Source: Bacteroides sp.
GTDB lineage: Bacteria > Bacteroidota > Bacteroidia > Bacteroidales > Bacteroidaceae
Direction of reading: 5' to 3'
Length of the DNA: 18,357 nucleotides
NCBI GenBank assembly: GCA_019414725.1
Contig: DXLM01000062.1
Span: forward strand, 1-18,357
The notes beneath the pieces were generated by a model that searched no databases, was not told the origin of the DNA, and saw only the letters and a list, made by a program, of their open reading frames with translations. Within the stretch, counting starts at the first letter, position 1; every line of letters starts with the position of its first letter. Both the position numbers and the translations under genes were made by a program. This document shows, one piece after another, positions 1 through 8,618 of this stretch.

Positions 1-28
1 GCCGGTTCTGTTGTTTAACTTTTAATCT

Positions 29-48
29 TTCGGTAAAAATTTACCGAA
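29..48. repeat. 20-bp near-perfect palindrome
   Basis: The arms TTCGGTAAA and TTTACCGAA are perfect inverted repeats of 9 bp separated by AA. Neither strand has a T-tract after the arms, so it does not look like an intrinsic terminator. It lies beyond the terminator that follows susD. It may be an operator for a gene outside the window, or a small cruciform element. No gene is visible in bases 1-64. Confidence 0.45.
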
Positions 49-64
49 GTATTGAATTATTAAT

Positions 65-97
65 AAAAAAGGTATAGCTGATTGGCTATACCTTTTT
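65..97. terminator. Bidirectional intrinsic terminator after the susD-like gene
   Basis: The stem GGTATAGC (71-78) pairs perfectly with GCTATACC (85-92) across a 6-nt loop. It is flanked by AAAAAA on the left and TTTTT on the right, so either strand reads as a hairpin followed by a U-tract. It starts about 20 bp after the susD stop codon and probably ends the PUL transcript. It may also stop a convergent transcript from the left. Confidence 0.85.
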
Positions 98-118
98 AGA
101 TTGTAATCAGCGATATTA

Positions 119-1783
119 TCAATAACCCGGATTCTGAGTCAAATTCGGATTACGTTCCATAGCACTTTGTGGAATCGGCCATAATAACATGTGCAAGTTA
201 TCTTTAAATGATTTGTTGTCACGCTTATTATATGTCTCTGCTGTTGCAATATCAACCCATTTCAAAGAATTATCAGCTTGAAGCTGTGGATACAAACGGT
301 TTCTACGGATATCATCCCAAACTTTCAATTCAAGAGGTAACTCATGCAAACGTTCAGTCAATACATCCTCTATCGTAACAGTAGCAGGCAAATCATAATT
401 AGCATTCAATTCTCCATTCACCGTAAACGCACGTTTACGCACTGTTTCCAGATAAGTTCTGGCTTTAGCCTGATCCGGATTATTTTGTTTCAGTAAGGCC
501 TCTGCAGCAATCAAATAGATTTCAGCCAAACGGAAAACAGGGAAGTTCAAACTAGATCCTTTTGAATTAATCATTGCATAATCCTCAAACCAGAACCAGT
601 TGTCATACTGATTACATTCGAAGACCTTACCTGTATTGGAAACATAGTTTGTAAAGAAGAAATTCTTTTCTTTGATACGAACATCACCATCTTCATAACT
701 ATCCAATACAACATCACTAGCATGATACATATTAGCCAAAACACTGGTAGCAAAAACCTTAGAATTATCATCCTCTACCCAGGCTGTTGCCTGACCTGTC
801 ATACATGCATTGATATAAGGATTACCTTGATTCAAAGTTTCATCATATTCAATAGCATAAATAATCTCTTTCGACTTTTTGTTGTTCTTTATCTTATTAA
901 AAGCACTCAACTGATTTGTTCCATCGTCTTCATTCTGCTCCAATGCATGACCTGCTCCACCATTGATTATGCTTTCTGCCATTTGAGCTGCTTCAGCATA
1001 TTTGTCTGTATCCTGAAGAGGATAACCAGCCCATTGCAAATAAACAGAAGCTAACAAAGCTTGCGCTGCAGGTCTAGTGATTCTACAGCCATTATCATAG
1101 AACGTTGTATTGGGCAAATACTTGATAGCCCCGAGAAGGTCCTTCTCAATCTGCTCATAAACAGCTACAATAGAAGCACGTGGCTGATTAATTACTGATG
1201 GGTCAGTAGTCTCATAAGGTTCAAGAACCAATGGTACTCCTCCATTACCACCGCCTTGAGCTTCACCATCTTTACAACCAAATTCCTTAATAAGGAAAAA
1301 ATAAGACCAAGCACGGAAGAAATATGCCTGAGCCAATAATTCATTCTTACGGTCCTCAGAAATAATTCCAGCTTCAACCATTTGTGGTAATCTTTTAGCC
1401 AAAACATTACAACGACCGATAGAAACATAAGGCTCACGCCAAAGCTCACCTACGTCTCCAGCAACAGTCTGAAAGTTTATATTCAGTGTTTCCATATTAG
1501 AGGAGAGATCACCATCTTTCTTGTCATCCACAAAAAGACCTGATAATAATCCATTATACATCAAACGAGTAGGTTGCCAACCCGTATTACGTCCGCCATA
1601 TAAATAAGGAACACCTCCACTATAAACCATATTTACAGCAGACTGAGCATCTGCATCTGAAGTCCAAAACTGACCATCTGTTTTAAGATCCAATGGTTCT
1701 TCTTCCAAGAAATTACTACATGACGTAGTTACCATTGTAAGCAAACTAAATACGCCAAATACAATATATTTAATCTTTTTCAT
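119..1783 (-). CDS. SusD/RagB-family glycan-binding outer-membrane lipoprotein
   Basis: This 554-residue protein is the surface glycan-binding partner that forms the lid of a SusC transporter. The N-terminus has a lipoprotein signal ending TTSC with lipidated Cys22. An acidic EEE run follows within a few residues, resembling the Bacteroides surface-export signal. The body shows SusD/RagB features: helical repeat segments such as AYFFRAWSYF and LAEIYLIAAEAL, and the typical C-terminal ending NPNLTQNPGY. Length fits the family (about 500-600 residues). It starts 15 bp after the SusC stop codon, so the two are surely co-transcribed and likely co-translated. Ligand specificity cannot be read from the sequence. 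The alpha-mannosidases in the locus suggest a mannose-containing oligosaccharide. No SusE/F-like gene follows before the terminator. Confidence 0.95.
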   Translation of the reverse strand: MKKIKYIVFGVFSLLTMVTTSCSNFLEEEPLDLKTDGQFWTSDADAQSAVNMVYSGGVPYLYGGRNTGWQPTRLMYNGLLSGLFVDDKKDGDLSSNMETLNINFQTVAGDVGELWREPYVSIGRCNVLAKRLPQMVEAGIISEDRKNELLAQAYFFRAWSYFFLIKEFGCKDGEAQGGGNGGVPLVLEPYETTDPSVINQPRASIVAVYEQIEKDLLGAIKYLPNTTFYDNGCRITRPAAQALLASVYLQWAGYPLQDTDKYAEAAQMAESIINGGAGHALEQNEDDGTNQLSAFNKIKNNKKSKEIIYAIEYDETLNQGNPYINACMTGQATAWVEDDNSKVFATSVLANMYHASDVVLDSYEDGDVRIKEKNFFFTNYVSNTGKVFECNQYDNWFWFEDYAMINSKGSSLNFPVFRLAEIYLIAAEALLKQNNPDQAKARTYLETVRKRAFTVNGELNANYDLPATVTIEDVLTERLHELPLELKVWDDIRRNRLYPQLQADNSLKWVDIATAETYNKRDNKSFKDNLHMLLWPIPQSAMERNPNLTQNPGY

Positions 1784-1798
1784 AACACAATTTTTTTA

Positions 1799-4700
1799 TC
1801 AGAACGTAATATTCGCACCAACAGTATATGTACGAGCCTTCGGATAAGCAAAGAACAGCACATTTTGTCCCCACGTAGAAGAACCTTTGGAAGATGATTC
1901 TGGATCATATCCTTTGAAATCCTTAGAACAAATCATAAATGCATTATTCACACTAAAATATAATCGCATATTCTTAACTCCAATTTTACGAACAGCAGAC
2001 GGAGTAAAAGTATATCCCAATTGAATCATATTCATACGGAAATATGAACCATCAGCAATCCAAGATGAGTTAAAATTCTGATCACTATAACCATCACCAT
2101 AAGCACGGTTATAAATCATCTGTACTGTAGTATTCGTATTTGTTGGAGTCCATGCATCTGTTAAGATCGTAGACAAACCAGAAGTCAAGAAACGAGACTG
2201 AGTAGAATGCAAGAAATCCTGTAAGACTTCTACTCCCCACACAAACTGCATATCTACAGTAAGATCGAAGTTTTTATAATTCAAATTATGAATAAAGCTA
2301 CCAGTCCAATCAGGTAAACCTTTTCCAAGAATTGATTTTTCTGTAGCAATCTTACTACGACCAATCTGATCACCAGAATCATAAATACCTAACCATTCAT
2401 AACCACCAAATGAAGACAATGATTCACCGACTTTCAGAGTACCCCAGTTATTCCAAATTGTTTCATTGTTTGCTCCCAGTTTTTCAACTTTATTCTTATT
2501 ATAGTTCAAGTTCAAAGTAGCTGACCAACTAAAATCACGGTTACTGATAGGAATTGCATTCACCATTAAGTCAACACCCTTATTAGAAACTTCACCAATA
2601 TTAGCTGTAACATCAGAGAAACCTGTAGAATAAGGCAATGGACGGCTATATAACAAATCACTGGTATATTTATGGTAGAAAGAAACGTCAAAAGACAAAC
2701 GGTCTTTAAATAAGCCCAGATTCAAACCTAAATCAAATTGTGCGGTCTTTTCCCATTTCAAGTCTTTATTGGCCATTTTGCTCAGATATGCAGTAGTTAC
2801 AGTTTCACCACCAATAACAGTTGTACCTTGACCGATAGTAGCTAATGAAGCATAAGTACCGATTTCACTGTTACCCATTATACCATAACTTGTATGCAAT
2901 TTTAAGGTACTGATAACCGGTAATTTCTTCATAAACTCTTCATTCGAAATATACCAAGCCAAACCGGCAGACGGGAAGAATGCATATTTATTATTCTTAC
3001 CAAATTTAGAAGAGCCATCATAACGGCCTGTTACCGTTGCCATATATCGGTCACCATAAGAATATCCAATACGCAAGAAATATGAATTCATCGCCCAACG
3101 ATCATGATCAGAACCTACACTAGGGCGCTGTGTTCCAGCTGCCATATTGTGGTAACCATAATAGTCATCAGCGAAAGTCTTGGCTGTTGCATTGAAAGAC
3201 TCATAAGTACGCTCCTGCCATGACAAACCAGCCATCGCATTGATACGATGATTACCAAACGAATTCTTATAAGTCAAATATGTTTCTTCTTGCCAATACA
3301 AAGTACTTGAATTTGATTGATAAGCATTACCTTGATCTCCTTTACCGAAATCATGTACATCCCGAGGACCATATTCACGGTTAGTATAATTGTGGCTATC
3401 AATACCAAGTTGGGTCTTCAGATCCAAGTTAGGAAGCAGATGAAAAGTCAATCCTACATTACCAAAAATTTGTGTACGGTATTGTTTACGCTGAACCGAA
3501 TTCAAGAAATGCACAGGATTCGCTCCATCTTCCGAAGAAAAACGTACCATTTGAGCAGGACGGTCAGCTGTTGCTGCATATTTTATGACATCCTGAAATA
3601 CTGCTGTATTATCATCTGCCCAAGTACCATCAGTATTTTTCACTGGATACCATGCAGGCATTTCAATCATTGTACGAAGAGCATTCTGTCCTCCATCACC
3701 ATGGTCTGTATTATTTCCCCAAGAATGATTTACCAACAAATTGACAGAAGTTGATAACCATTTTGTAGGACTTGCATCATAAGTCATTTTTGCATTGATA
3801 CGCTTCATATATGAATTCAATAGCAAACCTTGCTGATCCGTATAGTTCAAGAAAGCCCCGATCGATGAATTCTTACCTGCCTGCTGAATGCTTAACTGAT
3901 GATTATGTGATATAGAAGTACGAGTAGCTTCTCTCTGCCAATCAGTATCGTAAATGGCATTACCATTTTCATCAAAATAACGAGGATCAGTAAAGTGGTC
4001 AGCTCTATCCAATGAATAATTGGTTCCATGATAAGTATTGGAGTTTTCCAATCCTTGCATAAATGCTTCCTGCCACTGAGAAGCAGTCAATGTTTCCATA
4101 TAACGAGCCATTGTTCCGAAGCTTACAGAACCTTGATAGGATACAGCAACACCTTCTCCATCCGTTTTACCGCGTTTCGTAGTAACCAAGATTACACCAT
4201 TCGCACCTCGTGCACCATAAATAGCTGCCGAAGAAGCATCCTTCAGAACTTCTATGTTTTCAATGTCATTCGGATTAAGTAAATGGAAATCTTCCATTAC
4301 TACACCATCCACAACGTATAACGGGTCTGTTGAAGCATTAATAGTATTTACACCACGAATAAGTACACGGATTCCTGCACCTGGCTGACCTGAATTAGAG
4401 AAAATATTTACACCAGAAGCTTTACCTTTCAATCCATCCAGAGCACTGAATGATTGTGTCTTAAGGATATCAGATCCACGTGTACTGGCGATAGATCCTG
4501 TTACATCAGACTTACGCATTGTACCATATCCTACAACCACAACTTCATCCATCATCTCCGTATCTTCAACCAAAGTCACAGTAAGTGTTCCCCCTGTCGC
4601 TTTACTGGCTGCTATCTCCTGTGTTGTATATCCAATATAGCTAATTACTAATGTAGCCTTATTAGAAACATTCAATGTAAATTTACCGTCAAAATCAGTA

Positions 4701-5002
4701 ATCGTACCATTAGATGTCCCTTTTTCCATAATATTGGCACCAATAATGGGTTCACCATTCTTGTCTATTACCACACCATTAATTTGATGTCCTTGCTGAA
4801 CCACATCAAAACGATTTTCATGGTTATAACCAACCAGTACTTCAGATTGACTAGTCATCTGGCTAGCAACAGTTCCATCCTCTCCAATATTACCATTCGA
4901 ATTAGGCAAATTTGCAGGAAAAGCCAATGCTGACATCGAACAGGTAGAAAGAAGAATGGTTGAAAATTTCATAACGTTCAGAAATCTCGATTCTTTTTTC
5001 AT
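1799..5002 (-). CDS. SusC/RagA-family TonB-dependent outer-membrane transporter
   Basis: This 1067-residue protein is the outer-membrane barrel that imports oligosaccharides using TonB energy and pairs with the following SusD-like protein. Visible parts in order: signal peptide (about 1-27); a short variable segment; a carboxypeptidase-regulatory-like domain (about 73-148, beginning INGVVIDKNGEPIIGANI); the TonB-box-like DEVVVVGYG (152-160); and a plug domain with the SusC signature around 253-278 (LKDASSAAIYGARGANGV). The rest is a beta-barrel rich in aromatic residues, ending in TVGANITF. Length matches classical SusC proteins. It is preceded by a 158-bp leader after the GH43-type gene, longer than other gaps in the run, so it may also have its own promoter. 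Specificity is inferred only from neighbours. Confidence 0.96.
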   Translation of the reverse strand: MKKESRFLNVMKFSTILLSTCSMSALAFPANLPNSNGNIGEDGTVASQMTSQSEVLVGYNHENRFDVVQQGHQINGVVIDKNGEPIIGANIMEKGTSNGTITDFDGKFTLNVSNKATLVISYIGYTTQEIAASKATGGTLTVTLVEDTEMMDEVVVVGYGTMRKSDVTGSIASTRGSDILKTQSFSALDGLKGKASGVNIFSNSGQPGAGIRVLIRGVNTINASTDPLYVVDGVVMEDFHLLNPNDIENIEVLKDASSAAIYGARGANGVILVTTKRGKTDGEGVAVSYQGSVSFGTMARYMETLTASQWQEAFMQGLENSNTYHGTNYSLDRADHFTDPRYFDENGNAIYDTDWQREATRTSISHNHQLSIQQAGKNSSIGAFLNYTDQQGLLLNSYMKRINAKMTYDASPTKWLSTSVNLLVNHSWGNNTDHGDGGQNALRTMIEMPAWYPVKNTDGTWADDNTAVFQDVIKYAATADRPAQMVRFSSEDGANPVHFLNSVQRKQYRTQIFGNVGLTFHLLPNLDLKTQLGIDSHNYTNREYGPRDVHDFGKGDQGNAYQSNSSTLYWQEETYLTYKNSFGNHRINAMAGLSWQERTYESFNATAKTFADDYYGYHNMAAGTQRPSVGSDHDRWAMNSYFLRIGYSYGDRYMATVTGRYDGSSKFGKNNKYAFFPSAGLAWYISNEEFMKKLPVISTLKLHTSYGIMGNSEIGTYASLATIGQGTTVIGGETVTTAYLSKMANKDLKWEKTAQFDLGLNLGLFKDRLSFDVSFYHKYTSDLLYSRPLPYSTGFSDVTANIGEVSNKGVDLMVNAIPISNRDFSWSATLNLNYNKNKVEKLGANNETIWNNWGTLKVGESLSSFGGYEWLGIYDSGDQIGRSKIATEKSILGKGLPDWTGSFIHNLNYKNFDLTVDMQFVWGVEVLQDFLHSTQSRFLTSGLSTILTDAWTPTNTNTTVQMIYNRAYGDGYSDQNFNSSWIADGSYFRMNMIQLGYTFTPSAVRKIGVKNMRLYFSVNNAFMICSKDFKGYDPESSSKGSSTWGQNVLFFAYPKARTYTVGANITF

Positions 5003-5160
5003 AGTTATGTTAGATTAATATTAAAATAAAAAATTTATCACATTAGAGGTATTTGTCGAAATCTCATTTTTAAGGTTAATAAAGTTCATTTCATAGGCTA
5101 TAGAATTATTTTTAAGTTATACATTCATTTAAAATCTACATGGTCCTTGAAGGTTTTCAA
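5003..5160 (-). other. 158-bp AT-rich leader upstream of susC
   Basis: This gap separates the GH43-type gene from susC. It is strongly AT-rich next to the susC start and has no convincing Shine-Dalgarno sequence, which is normal for Bacteroidota. It contains a weak 5-bp hairpin (TTGAA/TTCAA, 5147-5160) without a T-tract. No copy of the tandem operator seen upstream of the enzyme genes is present. No reading frame of note was seen. Confidence 0.4.
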
Positions 5161-5161
5161 T
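5131..5161 (-). promoter_or_regulatory. Possible sigma-ABfr promoter for susC
   Basis: On the minus strand ATTG (5158-5161) is followed by a 19-nt spacer and then TAGATTTT (5131-5138). The Bacteroides consensus is TTTG at about -33 and TAnnTTTG at about -7, so each box has one mismatch. The -33 box overlaps the stop codon of the GH43-type gene. If real, the susC mRNA would carry a leader of roughly 120 nt. AT-rich DNA gives such matches by chance, so confidence is low. Confidence 0.3.
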
Positions 5162-6219
5162 CATTCAATACGTACAGCTTCTACACCTTCAAAAGTCATC
5201 TTGACTGGTTTTATATATCCTTTATCGTCAAATTCCAGTTTATCAATGCACACTTGACGTTCACTGGCTCCTGTATATCCTAACGGACGACGATGATATA
5301 CTATGTAATACTGGTCTTTCCCGGGAACCTGAATAACTGAATGATGACCTGCTCCTGTTGCTACAGCTGTATCCTGTTGTAAAATTTTACCAATCCGTTT
5401 AAAAGGGCCTAATGGAGAATCGGCAATAGCATAAGCGACACTATAATGTGGACCACCCCAACCACCTTCAGACCACATAAAGTAATATTTTCCATTACGC
5501 TTCAACATAAACGGTCCTTCTACATATTGATCAGGAGTAACTTCTTTGTAAATTTCGCCATCATCAAAAGGTCTCAATCCCAATAGATCATCGGTCAATT
5601 TCACTACATTGCAATGTTTCCATCCTCCGTAAAACATGTAATACTGTCCGTCATCATCACGGAATACAAACTGATCGATTGGTTGAGCATTATTCACAAT
5701 TTTATCAATCAATGGTTTACCTAGAGCATCCTTAAACGGGCCTTCCGGACGATCAGAGACAGCTACACCTATACCACCTACCTGATTCTCATTTTGAATA
5801 TCATTTCCACCAAAGAAAAGATAATACTTACCATTTGCCTGAATGATGGAAGGAGCCCACAAAGCATATTTCACCCATTTCACATCATCAATCGACAACA
5901 CAGCAGGATGCTTTTTCCAATGCACTAAATCTTCTGAAGAAAAAGCATCAAAATGAGTCTGGAGATTATAATCAGGATTAATAGCATCTGTTTTTCTCTC
6001 CAAATCCTTCTGATATCTCTTTTGGTCTTCACCGTATAAAAGAGATAAAGTAGGATAAATCCAATATTGTTTACCAAACACGATTCCTTCCGGATCTGCA
6101 TACCATCCTGGGAAGACTGGATTACCACTTGTCTTCTTAGCTGTTGATTGAGTACATGAAGCTAGCGCACATAAGCAACCAATAATCCCCAAACAACATT
6201 TTAAGGTCATATTCTTCAT
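5161..6219 (-). CDS. GH43-type glycoside hydrolase, lipoprotein
   Basis: This 352-residue five-bladed beta-propeller hydrolase is of the GH43 type (clan GH-F). Such enzymes are inverting and usually cleave beta-xylosides, alpha-arabinofuranosides or galactofuranosides. A lipobox LASC places lipidated Cys22 after the signal peptide. The residues after Cys22 are not acidic, so a periplasm-facing anchor is possible. Candidate catalytic residues are Asp42 (base, in WYADPEG), Asp182 (pKa modulator, in QPIDQFVF) and Glu234 (acid, in YVEGPF). His292 or His293 in GAGHHSVI fits the conserved GH43 histidine. Residues about 58-88 form a charged insertion between the first motif and FDAFSSEDLVHW. The gene follows the second copy of the tandem operator and is the first gene of the GH43-susC-susD segment. 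Substrate is not determinable here. With three alpha-mannosidases nearby, a capping xylose, arabinose or galactofuranose on a mannose glycan is plausible. Confidence 0.88.
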   Translation of the reverse strand: MKNMTLKCCLGIIGCLCALASCTQSTAKKTSGNPVFPGWYADPEGIVFGKQYWIYPTLSLLYGEDQKRYQKDLERKTDAINPDYNLQTHFDAFSSEDLVHWKKHPAVLSIDDVKWVKYALWAPSIIQANGKYYLFFGGNDIQNENQVGGIGVAVSDRPEGPFKDALGKPLIDKIVNNAQPIDQFVFRDDDGQYYMFYGGWKHCNVVKLTDDLLGLRPFDDGEIYKEVTPDQYVEGPFMLKRNGKYYFMWSEGGWGGPHYSVAYAIADSPLGPFKRIGKILQQDTAVATGAGHHSVIQVPGKDQYYIVYHRRPLGYTGASERQVCIDKLEFDDKGYIKPVKMTFEGVEAVRIE

Positions 6220-6289
6220 ATCTAAAAAGAATTAAGGTTTATATCTTTTTTTTACGATAGCAAATTTGTGTTATTTTAATCATTTAATT

Positions 6290-6308
6290 ATTCTCTTTAC
6301 TGCCAAAA
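6290..6308 (-). promoter_or_regulatory. Conserved promoter-like element, copy 2
   Basis: The minus strand reads TTTTGGCAGTAAAGAGAAT. It matches 15 of 19 bases with the element at 14220-14238, and in both places it sits exactly 22 bp downstream of the tandem repeats. TTTTGG could be the -33 box (consensus TTTG). I could not assign a convincing -7 box in the following AT-rich DNA. It lies about 70 bp upstream of the GH43-type start codon. Confidence 0.5.
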
Positions 6309-6330
6309 TAGAAACAGTTTCCAAATTGTA

Positions 6331-6362
6331 CATTTAGCGCACACATGGTCATTGAGCGTACA
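6331..6362 (-). promoter_or_regulatory. Candidate tandem operator, copy 2
   Basis: Two direct repeats on the plus strand, CATTTAGCGCACA (6331-6343) and CATTGAGCGTACA (6350-6362), start 19 bp apart. Both fit CAWTNAGCRYACA, shared with the pair at 14261-14293. Direct repeats about two helical turns apart are what an AraC-type domain binding as a dimer would need. The likely ligand is the PUL regulator encoded at 14328-18281. The site sits in the 152-bp gap between the third GH92 gene and the GH43-type gene, suggesting that GH43-susC-susD has its own induced promoter. Confidence 0.65.
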
Positions 6363-6371
6363 TAATATAAA

Positions 6372-8618
6372 TCACTGAATTCCAAACGTTTTATTTGGCT
6401 TGTCACTCATTACAAAATGTAGTTTGACCCCATCTTTCAACTCTTCATATTTCAAAAAAGGTTCTGTCCGTTTTTTACCATTCACAAACAAAGCTTTCAC
6501 ATATACATTCGAAGAGGACCAATTCTGGGTAGTCACTTCTATCTGTTTCCCATTGCTCATCAATACTGTAATAGCTTCGACACACGGCGAACCAATACTG
6601 TAGATATTACTGCTAGGAGCTACAGGATAAAATCCCATACAGTTAAAAATATACCAAGCTGACATTTGCCCGCAATCATCATTACCACTTAAAGAATTAG
6701 GTTGATTTCCATAAAACCGATCAACAATAGTACGTACCCATCTCTGACACTTCCAGGCCTGTCCTAACTGATTATACAAATAAGCTACATGATGACAAGG
6801 TTCGTTACCATGCCAATATCCTCCGATACGTCCTTGAATATCATGTGCTCCAGGAATATCCTTATCCATTTCTGTTATAAACAGCTCATCTAACCGTTTT
6901 AACAAGAAATCCTTTCCTGCAATGGAGATATATCCTTCAAAATCATGAGGAACAGACCAAGTATATTGCATGGTAAAACCTTCTGTTATATCACCCCATC
7001 CATTGACAGATCCCGGACCTTGGTAAGCTATTGGACTGAATGGTTCCCGCCAGTTTCCCTTGGAATCTTTACCTCGCATATAAAAAGTTTCAGGATCTAT
7101 CAGATTCCGGTAATTTCTAGAACGTTTCATAAAATAGGCATAATCATCTTCCTTACCCAACAATTTGGCAGCCTGAGCAATACAATAATCATCATACGCA
7201 TACTCTAAAGTCTTAGAAACAGATTCAGCCTCTTTATCAAATGGGACATAACCTAATTCACAATACTCAGGCAAACAGTCATAATGAGGATTCATAGCAG
7301 TAGTTTTCATTGCTTGATAAGCCCGTTCATAATCAAAACCTTTTACTCCCTTTACCATCATATCTGCAAGGACTGATACAGCATGGTACCCTATCATACA
7401 CCACGTTTCATTTCCATAAAAAGACCAAATTGGAAGCATATGCTCTACGCTCTTATCATAATGTGCCAACATTGAATTGGCGATGTCTGCTTGCAACGGC
7501 TGATTTATAAGATTGAGCAATGGATGAAAAGCACGATAAGTATCCCATAAAGAAAAAGTCGTATAATTAGTAAAATTCTCTGCTTTTTCTATATTCTTAT
7601 CCAAGCCTCTATACATACCATCCACATCCTGAAATATAAACGGATGTAATGCTGCATGATAAGCACTAGTATAAAAAGTCTGTTTCGTTTTCAAATCACC
7701 TTTTACCTGGAATTTTGAAAGTTCCTTTTCCCATAGTCTATCAGCAGCTTCCCGTGTTCTATCAAAATCAAATCCATTCAATTCCTGTAGATTTCTCAAT
7801 GCTCCTTCCGTACTGACACCTGAAATGGCAGTCTTTACATATATCTCCTGATTAGCCTGAGTCTCAAAACGTACACAAGCCATGAGTTTTTCTCCCCATG
7901 CCTCCAAATGACTCCGGAAGCGCTTCGTATCATAAATAACAGGCTTCCCATTCTGCAGTATCTGAAAGTTATTCAGTTTACAAGAAAAAGTAGCAGCAAA
8001 ATAAACATGCCGTTCAGGTCCCCATCCCTTTACTAATTTATATCCAACCAATGTTGAATCATTAATCTGACGTAAATTAGCCCATGGGCAACTCTGCCAT
8101 AAGGTATGGTTCATATCAATTAAAATAAAAGCCTGATCTGATTTTGGATAAGTAAAGCGGAAAAAACCGCTACGCGAGGCAGCAGTCATTTCAGCCTTTA
8201 CTCCATAATCAATCAATTCTACTCCATAATATCCAGGTGAGGCCCACTCTTTATCGTGTGAATAATGTGAACGGTAGCCCTTTTCAGGTTCATCGTGTGT
8301 CCCTGGAACAGACTTTATCTCACCTGCTCCCGGGACAAAAAGGAAATCTCCCAAATCAGGTATACCAGTACCGCTTAAATGTGTCAGACTAAATCCCATC
8401 AATGTCGAATGAGAATATTTATAACCAGAAGCTGCATCATAAAAATCTGCATCAGTATCTGGACTAATCTGTATACCACCAAAAGGAATCTGAGCTCCTG
8501 GGTATACATTTCCATACCCATCAGTGCCAACAAACGGATTTACATAAGGTGTTAAACGTTCTGCCATCACCAACAAAGGGAAGATGCTATAAAATATAAA
8601 TCCTATTATTCGTCTCAT
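6372..8618 (-). CDS. GH92 alpha-mannosidase (third of three, divergent active site)
   Basis: This 748-residue enzyme belongs to GH92, the Ca2+-dependent inverting exo-alpha-mannosidases. The signal peptide ends near VMA (about residue 19) with no lipobox, suggesting periplasmic location. An N-terminal beta-sandwich (about 22-260) begins with YVNPFVGTDGYGNVYPG, and SPDT and LTHLSGTG follow. The (alpha/alpha)6 catalytic domain carries FSLWDTYRAFHPLL (355-368), EYAYDDY, Glu546 (candidate acid, in DITEGFTMQYTW), HGNEPCHH (603-610) and GNDDCGQMSAWY (645-656). It differs from the other two GH92 proteins in having EGFTMQ where they have EGNSW. It has His592-Asp593 near where the first GH92 has His-Glu. 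Its ATG overlaps the preceding peptidase stop codon as ATGA, implying translational coupling. Linkage specificity is unknown. Confidence 0.95.
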   Translation of the reverse strand: MRRIIGFIFYSIFPLLVMAERLTPYVNPFVGTDGYGNVYPGAQIPFGGIQISPDTDADFYDAASGYKYSHSTLMGFSLTHLSGTGIPDLGDFLFVPGAGEIKSVPGTHDEPEKGYRSHYSHDKEWASPGYYGVELIDYGVKAEMTAASRSGFFRFTYPKSDQAFILIDMNHTLWQSCPWANLRQINDSTLVGYKLVKGWGPERHVYFAATFSCKLNNFQILQNGKPVIYDTKRFRSHLEAWGEKLMACVRFETQANQEIYVKTAISGVSTEGALRNLQELNGFDFDRTREAADRLWEKELSKFQVKGDLKTKQTFYTSAYHAALHPFIFQDVDGMYRGLDKNIEKAENFTNYTTFSLWDTYRAFHPLLNLINQPLQADIANSMLAHYDKSVEHMLPIWSFYGNETWCMIGYHAVSVLADMMVKGVKGFDYERAYQAMKTTAMNPHYDCLPEYCELGYVPFDKEAESVSKTLEYAYDDYCIAQAAKLLGKEDDYAYFMKRSRNYRNLIDPETFYMRGKDSKGNWREPFSPIAYQGPGSVNGWGDITEGFTMQYTWSVPHDFEGYISIAGKDFLLKRLDELFITEMDKDIPGAHDIQGRIGGYWHGNEPCHHVAYLYNQLGQAWKCQRWVRTIVDRFYGNQPNSLSGNDDCGQMSAWYIFNCMGFYPVAPSSNIYSIGSPCVEAITVLMSNGKQIEVTTQNWSSSNVYVKALFVNGKKRTEPFLKYEELKDGVKLHFVMSDKPNKTFGIQ

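Noticed and set aside
5147..5160. Small hairpin TTGAA/TTCAA after the GH43-type gene
   Set aside because: It has a 5-bp AT-rich stem and no T-tract, so it is too weak to call a terminator.
6159..6171. Extra partial match to the operator repeat (shares AGCGCACA) upstream of nothing obvious
   Set aside because: It lies in the signal-peptide coding sequence of the GH43-type gene and matches only the right part of the motif. The neighbouring GATTGAGTACA has the wrong spacing and a 2-base deletion. The codons are explained by the lipoprotein signal.
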